Below are positions 38,677 through 50,640 of a stretch of DNA of 64,000 nucleotides, one piece after another (position 1 is the first letter of the stretch; each line of letters opens with the position of its first letter). The notes beneath the pieces are model-generated. The model was not told the origin of the DNA, made no database searches, and saw only the letters and a program-made list of their open reading frames with translations. This stretch comes from Hexactinellida sp. DTS-2022. Lineage: Eukaryota; Porifera; Hexactinellida. The translations under genes were made by a program, and so were the position numbers. The stretch is from positions 3,100,001 through 3,164,000 of the forward strand of contig JAPNXP010000002.1 of the NCBI GenBank assembly GCA_028753945.1. The letters run 5' to 3'.

Positions 38677-39379
38677 GGTGTTTGCCCCTTGATTTCCAGC
38701 CTCTAAAAATTGAGAAATTTTATGACGATATTTTTTACCAGGAATACTCTGTGTGATATACTGATTGACTCCCATGAGTTTTTTTTCCTCGAACTTACAT
38801 CTAAAAATGAATATTTTACAATCATATGACGTCGACTTCCATATATGGGTATTTTCTAAAAAAAAATTAAATTTTTTTAAAAAAAAGTGAATCTCGGAAA
38901 ATGAATACAAAAACCTCAATTTTTACTTTGGAAGGTCGTTTTTTTTTTTGAAATGATCAGGATATGTAGATGCATGTTTTCAACCGCGGCAGTTTTGGCA
39001 TTATAATACAAATCTATTTAATTAGGACACTTTTAGTGAGATTTTTGGAAATTTTTTGGACCAATTTCACAAAAATGAAAATAAGTTAGGGAAGACGGAG
39101 GAAATATGAAATTCTGATGCGGTTGAAAACATTGAGAATCGACTCAGGTATAATTTATAATTGACATGTTTCGGGCTAAAAAATAATAAAAAAGTTCAAA
39201 ATTCAATTCTTGGCTAGTATGGATTAGTACTGTATTGAAACTTACATAGTTCATAACTATGGATTAATGGATAGTAGAACTCTAATATTTGCAGGGATAT
39301 CTTAGAATACTTACTAGTATCCAAATATGCAATCAAAACATTAGGTCGTCGGGTGTCGAAATATCAAGGGGCTAACACC
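38677..39379. mobile_element. TTAA MITE, family D
   Basis: Ends GGTGTTTGCCCCTTGAT and TCAAGGGGCTAACACC, TTAA on both sides (38673-38676, 39380-39383). 703 bp. Next to the right end is CGTCGGGTGTCGAAAT, also found near the ends of family A, so A and D are related. Confidence 0.85.
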
Positions 39380-39383
39380 TTAA

Positions 39384-40167
39384 TAAAACGAAAACATGTT
39401 CCAAAGTATTCATAAATTTGGAAGCATACGAAAGAATGTGTCATCCATCCTTGTCTGTGAGCTGTTTTGTAATATATATTATGTATTATTGACTTGTAGT
39501 ATGATCTAACTAACATCAACTGTATAGTTAGGCTGGTCACGGGCTGATCTATAAAGCTGAATTGCCAGCCTGAAAAATGATGTAATTTATAATCAGGGCG
39601 GGAAGGAGCTGTTACAGTTAACAGCTAATATAACAGCCAACTGTAGTTTAACTAGTAACATTAAATGCGTCATTAACAGCATATTAAGGGTCTGATATTT
39701 ACATTAATCTCCTTTTGTATCTCATAGGAGACATTCTATAATAATTGGGATCGAAATTCAACTGTGAAAGAACGATTTGCAATTACTGGGCCCTCTTAAT
39801 TAAAAGCGAATAGTTTCTTATTTCTAGAAACTAAAAAAAAGCTGCTAAATACAATTTTAGCTTATGTGGCTTAAATATACTGACAATTGTCAAGTGTACT
39901 TTTGTGTAAGCAGGTGAATAGATAAATTTTAAGTAGTGTGGCGCTTACACCGCAAGCAGAGTAATATACTATATGTAATATGTATAGTATGGGCATATAG
40001 TTCACAGTTTGTATAATATCTGGAGTGATTAAAACTCCTCTACCCCCCTTATCTACACCCATCGTAAGTGTTTCCAGATACTCTATACTTGAAAAATTTA
40101 CTGAAAATTGGCTTGATAAAAAAGAAGGAGTGTAAAAAATAAGCTGTAAACAGCAAGAGTAATGCTG
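39384..40167. other. Interior of the 5.4-kb element
   Basis: AT-rich; CAGTTAACAGCTAATATAAC-type TAACAG repeats at 39610-39690. No gene seen. Confidence 0.4.
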
Positions 40168-40171
40168 TTAA

Positions 40172-40891
40172 GGTTAAATTACGGCAGATTCATGTAAAAA
40201 AACACACAAATTTCGTTTTGAAGTAAGATGTTTAATTTTCACATATATAATAGAAGACATTATAGCTATATCGAAACTGAAAACGAAATCGAATTATTTT
40301 GAATAAATTCGATTTTATGGGGCGTGCAGTTTTATGGTAATACAAAAGTCCCATAGGGGGATTTCTTCAGACTCCACCTGATAAGTGTGTCGATCTCAAG
40401 ATCATTATTAGCTAAAGACATATTATGTGCGATATATCACATAGATCATCGTTATATGCTGTAGGTGACTGGTTTAGAATTTTGATTTGACCTAAATAAA
40501 AAAAGTTGCGACCTTTTGAACTAAAGAAATCATTAAAAAGGTCATGTTTTTTATGAGATATTTGATAAAATGTTTGAAAAATAATTTCAGAGTCATAATT
40601 CAAAAATGTAAACCGACTACCAACTCCGTACGCTTATAATCTTTCAATATTGATTCTGATAACAAACATTGATGGCCGCATTGCCAAATTACACTATAAT
40701 ATCGACCACCACTTTTTGAAATCGCCCTATGGGAGATTTGTATTAGCCAAATATTGAAACCGACAAAAAATAAAAAGTATAATATATTGAGACATTTTCT
40801 TTTTTGTTTATTGCTTTGTATCGTACCTTGATCTATTTCTAACAATTACAGATTAATACAAGAGATTTCATTCCCGTGGGGTAATTTAACC
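40172..40891. mobile_element. TTAA MITE, family C, copy 1
   Basis: Ends GGTTAAATTACGGCAGATTC and GTGGGGTAATTTAACC, TTAA on both sides (40168-40171, 40892-40895). 720 bp; closely matches 61646-62363 over its whole length. Confidence 0.9.
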
Positions 40892-41905
40892 TTAACAGTT
40901 AACAGAAAAATAGGCTATTACAACATTTCTAACATTCCTGTTTATAATTAAATAATTATTATTACGGAATAAAAAATTAAAGTTTGATGTACCGAATACA
41001 CGAGGATAGCAGCCGGCATTCGATCTCTTTCGCAATTACACAAACTCCTTAGTGTTTATTGAGACAATGTAGTCTAGTCATTAATTGTGTGCAGGTACCA
41101 GTGTGTGCCCGCACACACTAATACACTGATTGTGTGCGGTCATACAGCAGTGTGTAGCTGCACACACTAACATGACAGTGTGTGTGGTACACACCGCAAC
41201 ATAAATACATGTAAAAATTTACTTGTTTACCATCCAGATTTTTTAGAAAATAAGGACGGCGGACGGGATTTTCTTTTTCTTTTTAATTCCATTAATATGA
41301 AACAACATATCCAATATCAAATAAAATACATATTCTGATTTAATTTAATTAGAAAAACACAAGGCAATGCCCAAAATATAAAAGTAATGCTCTAAAATTC
41401 TTGACTTATTAAAATTGATACATTAGGAATATTTAACATCAGTCAATAGCTAATATTTTGCACTATTAAGTTCATAAGTTAATAGTAAATGAATCCGGAC
41501 GGAGTGTAAAAATTGGGACGGGCGGGAATATTAAACAAGTAATTTATTTGATAGGGCCTAACTTTTGTAGTATTAGGTTTCAGATATTCGAATTTTTCGA
41601 GTAAATGCTCAAAGTTCGAGAGGTTCTATTAATGCTAGCATAAAATGGGTGGTTCTAAACAATTCCTTATTCCAAAATACACCATGTAAATTGATTTTAA
41701 TGAAAGAAAATAAAGGTAAAAATATCGGCGATTTTTGGCCCCTGGTCCCCAGGTTTGAAGGGGTGTAAAAAATTTTCCTCACAGCTTTGGGCTTGCAACT
41801 TTTTTTCTATGTTTATTCGGACATAGAAGAAGACGCTAGTGTAGAAATTGTTTGGTAACAATTTTTTTCGAGGTTTTGAGTTTAATTCCCTAACTAATAC
41901 AGCGC

Positions 41906-42740
41906 TTCACAATCTGATGCAATCTCGGATTGAGGCTCGAGCCACACCTTTACTAATAACGTCCCCCTCAAATCCATACATATATCAGTTTTAGCCTTAT
42001 CTATAATGGTAATAAATCCGCAATCAAAATTGAATTCGAATAATATTCGCTCGAGTGATTGAGTTAGTTCCATATTACGTAATATTAAACTCCTATACCA
42101 GATGATTTTATGTGCGCCCAAATTGAAAAAAAAATATTATGATTAAGAGTTGTTTAGCCTTTGGTTATTATCTAAGTATATAAACAAAGAAACGTAGCCT
42201 ATTTTTATATGAATTAATATTGACAATATTGTTCAGTAACGCTTCAAAGTGAAACTATTCAAATTTCTATGATTATCTTGCATTTTTCTGATTCAAACAC
42301 TTACAACAATTATTTTCATTTATTGTGAGTATTGTAACTGCCTGCAGAGCTTGATCTATATATGATCTATATGCCTGAAGTCTAAAATTACTAAATACAT
42401 TTAAGAATTTTTCTCAAAATGGGTGCAATGTATGTATAGGTTTTGACTTTGGAGAAAAATCTGTTTATTTATATTATAATACTGTTTATCTATATATATA
42501 CACTCCATTCAGCAGGAATCTTAAATAGTGGTTATATAACAATGTTAAGTAAGTATTATGCAATGGTTTAATCTTAAGTTGTTAGGTGTTAAGCATTACA
42601 AATTAGATAATTTCGCTATAAATAGTGACGAAATCCCCACCAAATTTTGTATTACGTCAGTGGCGCAAAGTGGCGCAAGGTGGTATATTTCCTAAAGTAT
42701 TTGGAATTTTGGGATGAAAATTTCTGTGAATAAACCCCAT
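41906..42740. other. Unassigned DNA between the Helitron parts
   Basis: A 75-codon minus-strand frame ends at the right border of the 5.4-kb element, but I recognise no motif in it. The rest is AT-rich. This segment does not look like Rep, so Helitron copy A is not simply one gene plus one insertion. Confidence 0.35.
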
Positions 42741-44980
42741 CTATAGAGCATGCGGAATATGCAATAATATACATTTAATCAATGTTCTGGGCCTCCGCCC
42801 TGAAGGTGTGGGTCGAGCCTTGAGATCAGGATCAGGAAGTTCAGCACATACAATCTTATAGTAATCAGAAGGGTCACGTGGTTTGCAATCATCAGCTAAG
42901 ATCACCAATATATGGGCATGCGGTAGACCACGCTTCTGAAATTCAATTGTGTAGACGTGTGCAATGGGTTTACCAAGAACATGTTTCTTAAGAATGTCAT
43001 CTAGTAATTCCCTTAGCTTTTGTTTAAAAACACGAACAATTAAATCGGGACGATCAGTAGCCTTCTGGTTAGGCAAAAGACTACTCGTTATCTCGTCCCA
43101 AAGCGGATTACATGTAAATGTAATGAATAAATCTGGCTTACCAAATTTCCGCACTATTGTCATTGCGTCCTGATAAAGTTGGAACATTTGCCTCGGAGAG
43201 TTGGTATAGCTCGAAGGTAGAATAATATTCCGTCCCAACTCAGTCGCATTAGTGTCTTCTTTGGCAACAGCATCAGCCAATCCACTATACAGATCAACTC
43301 GGATCTTCTGCTGATTGGTCTTAATGTAGTTGAGCCGCTGCTGCTCAATCTTAGCGTACATATCAACGATGTACTGGTGGAACAGCCTTCCCGAGAGGTG
43401 CAGGTGGTTAAGCCCGCTCCTGTGCATCAGGCGATAGCTATAGAACTCCAGTGTAGTAACATCGCGTCTACCTCTGCTATGAGGGATACCAAGGTGCCAG
43501 CCATCATTTCCTAGGGGAAACAGTAAGACATAATGCAGCGAGTCATACGCACAGTGTGTTTCTGTGATCCTTTTGAGACCACCACTGTGGGCATGCAAAA
43601 CAATATTCCTGTTTGCAACTCCCACAGAGTAACCTCCACCTGGGAGCAACACTGCAATTTCAGGAGCAGAAGGAGCGTTGTATCGGCGTGGATCTGGGCA
43701 ACCATCAGCTCTGATGATCAGCCTGATGTCCACTCCTCCTTGTGCTCGCATTTGATCAACTGCGTGCTTGAAGTGTGAGACATAGGGGTTAACCTCATGT
43801 AGCATTTGCTGCAAGGCCTTTAACTCAGGAAGTTTGGCCTCGCCTAGATGTCTCTGACGGTTTTCCACTTCAGCCTCTGCAGTACCGTCGTGTATGTAAA
43901 TCTGGGCAAAAACTGGTGCCTCATCACTATTTGGAAGCAAACTCCAATCTAATGGTGCACAATGCCCTGAATACTGAAGGTATATACACCACGTCTAGCA
44001 TTAGCAAGCTCTTTGTCAATATTTGCTCCGAGGGAACAAAACGCAAGGCTTGAGTTGTATGCTCGTATGTGGCTCCTGAAGTACTTGCCTCTGCTATCAG
44101 CAGCTGTGAGCAGATGGTCTAACAACTCAGGAAGTTTATCTAAGGAGGGAAGAACAACCTTGCCCTCTCCGCAACAGAGGGAAAACTTTGCACATGCTTT
44201 TGTACTTGTGGAAAGCTTTTCACTCTCCAAAAACTTAGCATCACAAATTGAACAATTATTGGACATACTACCTAATGAATGTTCATCAACCAAACCATCA
44301 CTAACCTCAGAAGAGATTTGTTATCTGGCTAAATTGAGGTACCTCTTAGATTGGAGAGTCTTACTCGTCTCATACAACAGAGTTCGGGACTTCAAACGAA
44401 CAATTCGCTCATTTTCAGACTCACTTTGTCTGAGGGTCTCCTGGTGTATGCGCTGGTACTCCAGGCGATCAGCTGACTGAGCCTCAGACTCACTTTGTCT
44501 GACGGTCTCCTGGTGTATGCGCTTATATTCCAGGCGATCAGCTGACTGAGCCTCAGACTCACTTTGTCTGAGGTTCTCCTGGTGTATGCGCTGGTACTCC
44601 AGGCGATCAGCTGATTGAGCCTCAGAAGCACTTTGTCTGAGGGTCTCCTGGTGTATGCGCTTGTACTCCAGGCGATCAGCTGATTGAGCCTCAGACTCAC
44701 TTTGTCTGAGGGTCTCCTGGTGTTTTCGCTTGTACTCCAAGCGCTCAGCTGATTCAGCCTCAGATTCGTTTTGTCTGAGGGCCTCCTGGTATTTTCGCCT
44801 GCACTCTATTCGCATAGCAGTCTCTGCGTCAGACTGCGCCAGTCTCTGAGATGTTAGTCGCTCTCGTTGCTTCTCAAGACGGAGAGCTCTTTCGCCAGGA
44901 GTCTCATTCTCACGCATTGAGCGCTTTCTCTCAGCTTCCGTCTTGAACGGTTTAGTATTAGGAAAATTATTATCCGACAT
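42741..44980 (-). pseudogene. Helitron Rep N-terminal and HUH region, copy A
   Basis: It begins at ATG 44980 with a charged region containing about six 23-residue repeats (EYKRIHQETLRQSESEAQSA type, 69 bp each). One frame then continues through a stop (NLAR-TAA, ~44321) into a zinc-finger-like block: CSICDAKF and FSLCCGEGKVVLP, then FCSLGANIDKELANARRGVY. A TAG at the conserved HHxIG site (43949) and a one-base shift precede the Helitron_like_N domain at 43940. The HUH nuclease core shows FITFTCNPLWDEI and RGLPHAHILVIL (His-Ala-His), then YKIVCAELPDPDLKARPTP. Homology ends at ~42760. Function if intact: rolling-circle nicking and strand transfer. Confidence 0.9.
44385..44800 (-). repeat. 69-bp in-frame tandem repeat in Helitron N-terminus
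   Basis: Six units with CTCCTGGTGTATGCGCTGG and CAGGCGATCAGCTGA landmarks. Because 69 is divisible by three, frame is preserved and the protein repeat is 23 residues, predicted as a charged helix. Confidence 0.9.
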
Positions 44981-46637
44981 TCTTGAACAAAATTCAGTTT
45001 TAGCTCTAGACAGCCACTATACAGCTATTTATATTAAGCTCTCTGCATACTTAATTAGTTAATTCTCATTGGTTAATAATTAATGCATGTTATAAAATTA
45101 ACTAATTAAATTAACAGTTAGAAGTAGAAAATTCTCATTGGTTAACTACACTATTTTACATTCTAATTAATCGAATTATCTATAGTGGGGTTGGGTTCAA
45201 TTATATTGTTAATTAATTATTTTGCAATTAATAAGTTTTTGACATAATTGTAATTGTAATTATAGTTGAAATTATAAGGATAGCGTAATTGTAATTGAAA
45301 ATTATAATTGATCCCAACCTTGGTATCATATCTCATATTATCTGTTTATAAATTTGTAAATGCGAACTTCGAAATCAGCATACTTGTTTGCCTATAATAC
45401 CCGTTGAAAGCTAACTTCTAGGTTGATTTTGAATTTTCATAAATTTGTTTACCTATTTTATGTAAACAACAACAACAAATATTCATATGAGAAATTTATA
45501 AACGCGAAATTCAAAATCAGCATACTTGTTTACCTATAAAACCCGTTTAAGGGTGTCCACGCATGGAAATATATCGGAAATCACCTTAAAAACATAACAT
45601 AATCCGATTTTTCTTTTTTGGGCCTAGCAATTCAAAACGACAATATCTAACATTCGTACATGGTTTTGAAACTTTTACAAGCGTATTTTCTTAGTTATGA
45701 TCTATTTTGGACAGCGGTTCACTGGTTTCACCACTTAGATCGATCCAAGTACTCTATATCTCAACAATGGTATGAATGGTGGTATCATTACTCTATCCAA
45801 GCAATAACTGACGAAAATAATTAACAATTGATGAAAAAAAAAAATTAAAAAGTGAAAATCTGAACCTTTATGACCTATAATCTCAAACAAGGGTACGTTT
45901 TCTGCTCAATTTTCTTTCTCAGACACCCGAGGTGCTACAAACAAAATATACGTCTCAAAGTACTCGCAATACCCGACTTCCTATCCGTCAATAATACATT
46001 TCGTGACCCTAACACGCACCGTTTTCAAAATGATCTACATATGGGCATACAATGTGACCATTTTTGATGACGCAGCAAATTTCTTCTCTCCTAAAGTATA
46101 AACTCGAGAGCTTAGCTCTAAACTTCTATTCACATCTATAACCCATTACAAACTCATTGGAACAACTAACGAGACAAGTGACCAAATGGTTACTCGTCTT
46201 CAAATTCCCATGCCCATATATGGATGTGCCATTTGAGTGATGTGAACATAAACCTCGAAATTAATTAATATGCGAGAGCTTAGCTCTAAGTTCCTAGAGT
46301 TATCAATAATCTATTTCAAGATTTATGGTAAAGTTCAATATGGTATAAAACAATTTTCCACATGATTACAACCGCTCCGTGCCATTTTTCTGGGAATATT
46401 TTGAAAGACCAGATGCCGGACTAAATGCCGGACTATTTTGAGAAAGATACGAAAGATTAAGGCTTGAAAATTTGTATACATAATAATTAATACTTACCTC
46501 AAGATTGACCAGTTTTTTCACCCATAAATCAAGCAATGATCACAGATTAGTAGGCCAATTATTATTAAACTTCACGAAAGTATCGACTTTAACTGACTCC
46601 GCTGCCTTCAGAATTAAATATTGGCTGATAGACGTCA
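44981..46637. other. AT-rich intergenic DNA
   Basis: No gene. 45340-45540 is a copy of the ~130-bp minisatellite of block-S elements. TTAAGGGTGTCCACGC at 45547 looks like the end of another TTAA element, with CCCATGCCCATATATGGATG at ~46208 inside it, but I found no matching far end. Confidence 0.5.
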
Positions 46638-46641
46638 TTAA

Positions 46642-47868
46642 GGATGCTTGCCGCCAAAAGTGTATTAGCCCTATGGGTAGTTTTACGATTATTTTGGATA
46701 TTGAGCTGAAATTTTCCATTATTGCCTGTAATAGCCCAACTAAGCATATAATCATGACTTTTGAACTTTTTATGAGCAATTTTCAGAATTCCATCATATT
46801 ACGTGGCGGATGGCTTCCTATCTCCGTAATACTAAATATTGTATAAGCGTTGAATATTATCATAAAAACTGTTAGAGCTCAAGTTCTAAAATTTGCTGAG
46901 TATATACAGCACTACTATAGGAAGAAAATTGACCATTTTCAGACTGATCCGTTCACAAATATTTATTTTGGATATAAATACCCTAAACATGCGGACATTA
47001 GTTCGAAAAGATCGATTTTTAGCCAATTTTTCTTGGACATGTCACGCAATATAAGTTCGTTTTGTTCAATCAAGGTCAAATATATAGTAACCGTTATATA
47101 CTAATATGTGCCAAATTTTTGGCGACTTTTGATATGTATTTTATAAAAAACTATTGGTCAAAGGTCAGAAATCTCTGTTTTGAGTTATTAAGGGTCAAAG
47201 TTTTTCCGAATAAAACACTCTCTAACTAAGATATTACAAGGTGTTTCATCCCTGTATGGAACGAGTATGTAAGCTTTTATTCGTACGATAAGCTTTACAT
47301 GTATTCAGTCATTGTTCGTAACTAAATGACTTGATATATATCCATTTATGCAAGTCCACTTTATTTTGGGACACCGGCTGGAAAAGGAATTTGATGTAAT
47401 TGGCTGTGAGAATTGTTCAAAATTCAACAGAAAGTTCATTCCAGCAATGTTTTGAACTACTATGTACATGCACCATGTATATGTGTGGAATCTTTCAATT
47501 GAATTGCTGTATATCCCAGAATAATAAAATGATAGTCACCATAGAGATTCGAACCCATAACCTCAAATATACATTCTCCATATGAATTCCACCGTGCCGT
47601 TGATACATATTAGTAATATATGAACTGATATTAGTATCAAAATGCACATAAATAACCATCAATGGTGATAAATGTGAGGAATGTTCACATAATCACCGAT
47701 GTCATCAAAAATGACGTCACTAATAATGCACTTTTGAGCAAAAATATTCTAGATTTTTGAAAATTTGCACTTCCTACAGAATTCCGGGTTATTTTTGCAT
47801 GTTATTTCACAATAATCGACACTTAAATTTTTGAAGTTAAATACCGGATAATTTGGCGGCAAGCATCC
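46642..47868. mobile_element. TTAA MITE, family E (1227 bp)
   Basis: Ends GGATGCTTGCCGCCAAA and complement, TTAA at 46638-46641 and 47869-47872. Small internal frames show no recognisable domain. The right TTAA is shared with the next element. Confidence 0.85.
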
Positions 47869-47872
47869 TTAA

Positions 47873-48770
47873 GTATACCAAGGCTAAATTTGGCTAATTT
47901 TAACATTTTTGTATGGGATTTCTGGACAAATTTATTCAGAACGCTCCAATTGCAATTGCACCGTGACTGGACGCTGATAATAAGACTTTTTAAAATTTAC
48001 ATCGGAACATTCTAAATTATAGTCTCTTCAGGAACAGTCGAAACGTCTCAAAATATGCTTAAAAATCGGACAAAAAGCCACTAAACCCCCTGGCAGCCGT
48101 TATTTATTGCGGATATAAATAAGCTTGTACTATACTTGTAATCATGTTGAGGAGTTATTGAATATGTCGCTGATAATACCTGGAAGTAAGAACTAAGCTC
48201 TAGCGGATTTTTAAATTTTGCTTGCGTCATCAAATTGTCCCAAAAACACCTCCATATATGGTATTCAGTATCTTATATCGTAAATCTTCAGATTTGGAGT
48301 TCCACATAGTGGCCTAATGGATTTGTCTTGGCAAATAGATGTCATTGCATGGTTAGAGCTAGTCGCCACGACTTGTCATTCGTGAGATAAATATTTGCTG
48401 CGTCATCAAAAATTGTCACATCCATATGCCCATATATAGTCATAAAAATTAAATTTGCAAAATTGCAAAATTTAGTGGATCTACTGTTGATAGACATTCT
48501 AAAATGTCTTTATCCATTTTTGGATGTCGAATATGAATTAATTTGAGGGACTTGTATTTGTGGCACATTTTTTGACCCCTGTGTGCTGGATTTCAAGTTT
48601 TTTGAACTATCCTGAAGAGACTATAATTTAGAATGTTCCCGAGTAAATTTTAAAAAGGCGTATTATCAACGTCCAGTCACGGTGCAATTGCAATTGGAGC
48701 GTTCTGAATAAATTTGTTCAGAAATCCCATACAAAAATGTTAAAATTAGCCAAAATTAGCCTCGGTATCC
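47873..48770. mobile_element. TTAA MITE, family F (898 bp), abutting family E
   Basis: Ends GTATACCAAGGCTAAATTTG and CAAAATTAGCCTCGGTATCC, TTAA on both sides. Inverted homology extends ~180 bp inward, including CCAGTCACGGTGCAATTGCA. It inserted at the TTAA bordering family E. Confidence 0.85.
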
Positions 48771-48774
48771 TTAA

Positions 48775-49156
48775 TTGCTAACTGAGCTGAGGCAGACTAA
48801 AGAGTAGGCAAAATAGAAGTAGAGTATTGATTTAGAACATTCTAGAACAAGTAGAAGTAGTTACCGAATACATATAAAATGTGTTATACAGGATAGACGC
48901 TCTTATAGTTATAATCAAAAGAATCTATACTTAGCCAAAATAATTTATTCTAGAAGCCTATTAATAGCTTATAACTTATGCTTTACCGGGGTTGTTTCAA
49001 TTCTCCAATTGAAGTAATATTAGCACAATTCGAAATGCTTGTGAGAGATTAAACATTCCTGTGCGTGCACACCGTTAAACCTCAAATTAATATAAATACC
49101 TTGATTAATGAGGTTATTAAGTTAACAATTTTTATTTATTTTTCATATACGTGTAA
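48775..49156. other. AT-rich intergenic DNA
   Basis: No feature recognised. Confidence 0.4.
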
Positions 49157-49495
49157 ATGGATGATATTATGGATGACCAGAACTCAAAGGACAACCCTAA
49201 GGACTCAAACCCTAAGCACTCAAACCCCAAGGACCCAAACCCTAAGGACTCAAACGCTAAGGACCCAAACCCTAAGGACCCAAACCCTATGGACTCAAAC
49301 CCTAAGGACTCAAACCCTAAGGACTCAAACCCTAAGGACCCAAACCCTAAGGACCCAAACCCAAAGGATAGAAAAAGGGGGAAGAGTGGCGGGCAAAAGA
49401 CGGGGGCAGCTCAAACTGCACTCCAATTTAAAAAAATCAAGATTTTAAATGACATTCTACAGGTATGGTTCTTTGCATATTGTGCATTATCGTAA
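49157..49495 (+). repeat. 15-bp minisatellite with open frames
   Basis: About twelve units of GGACTCAAACCCTAA (with CCC/TCA variants) at 49190-49372. Because 15 is divisible by three, two frames remain open; one, from ATG 49157, gives DSNPK/DPNPK pentapeptides followed by a basic tail KDRKRGKSGGQKTG. There is no supporting domain and I do not consider it a demonstrated gene. Confidence 0.7.
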
Positions 49496-49990
49496 TTTTT
49501 ATGTGAATTTTAACATTTAGGGTAATACTCAAATCAAGAATTTGAAATTGACAGTCGGATATAATGTTTCAATTAAGTTTAACATTCAATTTATTGTTCA
49601 TTATAAATAATAACCAAACAATTCTTATGTAAATTTCTATATAGCATAACCAAGCAAGACCAGCAATTCTGAAAGCCTCCTCCTGATTATTATATGTTAT
49701 TTTACCAATAATCAATTATATTATAACTTATTTGCTTAATTAATTGTATGTTTATGTTGCAATTCAATTTATTAATAAATCATTAATTACTCTCACTTTC
49801 AATTTAAGTGGCAATTACTTCTCATTAATCATTTATGAATAAGTTCCACAAAGTATATAGATATACTTAAGCCCATCATACATGCAATATTTTGCAATTC
49901 CGTTGCAACATTTTGCATGAAAATAGTACACGCTCTGAAAAAGTCCTCTATTCTAATATACCAAAGTAAACAGACCCCCAATTGGTTTAG
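49496..49990. other. AT-rich intergenic DNA
   Basis: No gene. CTCTATTCTAATATACCAAAGTAA near 49948 resembles the 110-bp unit of 27527-29500. Confidence 0.4.
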
Positions 49991-50080
49991 TGAGGAGTAA
50001 GGCCGCATAGCGGCCGTTAACTTTAGGTGCGTAGCACCAATCCTTCGCAAAGCGACCGAGACCGAAGGGCTCGTATATAG
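49991..50080 (+). repeat. Structured block S, well-preserved copy
   Basis: Stems in order: GGCCGC-ata-GCGGCC, GGTGCG-tagcACC, TTCGCAAAGCGA, GAGACCGAAGGGCTC. The best example of the four-stem plan. Confidence 0.75.
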
Positions 50081-50218
50081 TATATTCGGATTACACAGCC
50101 CTGCGAAAAATATTTTTTCACTTGCTGATTGTTTTGGGATGAAAATTTATAGTTAAGATCTTTATGCAGACTTCGTTAAAATCGATAAAATTATCGTATC
50201 ACGTCTAGTGTTTTTTTT

Positions 50219-50241
50219 CAATCCATTTTGTAATGTTGGCG
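50219..50241 (+). repeat. Possible left terminal repeat of the DDE-like element
   Basis: CAATCCATTTTGTAATGTTG matches, with one indel and a few changes, the reverse complement of 52398-52421 (CAATCCATTCAACCAATGTT). Both face inward around the gene at 50641-52335. No target duplication is visible, so it may be chance. Confidence 0.3.
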
Positions 50242-50640
50242 TATAAACCGTAAATATACTCTAATAGTGGGTTCTATTCGTTAATCGCCTACCTCCACTA
50301 ATAGCCCCCCAACACCCCAAATTAGCAGATACAAATTTAGTACCGGTACCCTGAGTCAATTTCTTGATCTAATATTAGTCGCAACACGATTATTAACAGA
50401 CTATACCAAATAAATTGTATCAACTTGTGATATTCTCTCTAAAATTATTTAAATTATAAATCATAAATCCCTATGCTTCTATTCGGATAAATACGGTATT
50501 CGCTATTTGTATGTTTACTCTATCCAAACCAGTAAAGTTGATATATATGTTAATCATATTGAGAACATTTATGCTAAGAAATACTATGAAATCAGATATT
50601 CAGATGACTACACATGTTTCAAAAGAAATATAATTAATTA

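Larger units (their letters stand above)
36490..41905. mobile_element. 5.4-kb element with ~0.95-kb terminal inverted repeats
   Basis: Left arm starts TAGTTAGGGAATT; right arm ends AATTCCCTAACTA. The arms match for about 950 bp once the two MITEs in the left arm are discounted, inward to TTAATCCGTAATAATGATTA at ~38115. It sits at the MLHGPCC boundary of the Helitron Rep. A TA may be the target duplication, but this is not certain. The interior holds two TTAA MITEs and no transposase, so it is non-autonomous. Confidence 0.82.

Noticed and set aside
41894-42121. 75-codon minus-strand frame next to the long-TIR element as part of Helitron Rep
   Set aside because: No Rep motif is visible; it could be chance in AT-rich DNA.
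46505-47104. Plus-strand frames of 113 and 84 codons
   Set aside because: They lie across and inside TTAA family E, without recognisable motifs or unusual composition.
49190-49375. Interstitial telomere (CAAACCCTAA resembles CCCTAAA)
   Set aside because: The period is 15 bp with GGACTC/GGACCC inserts, not 6 or 7 bp.
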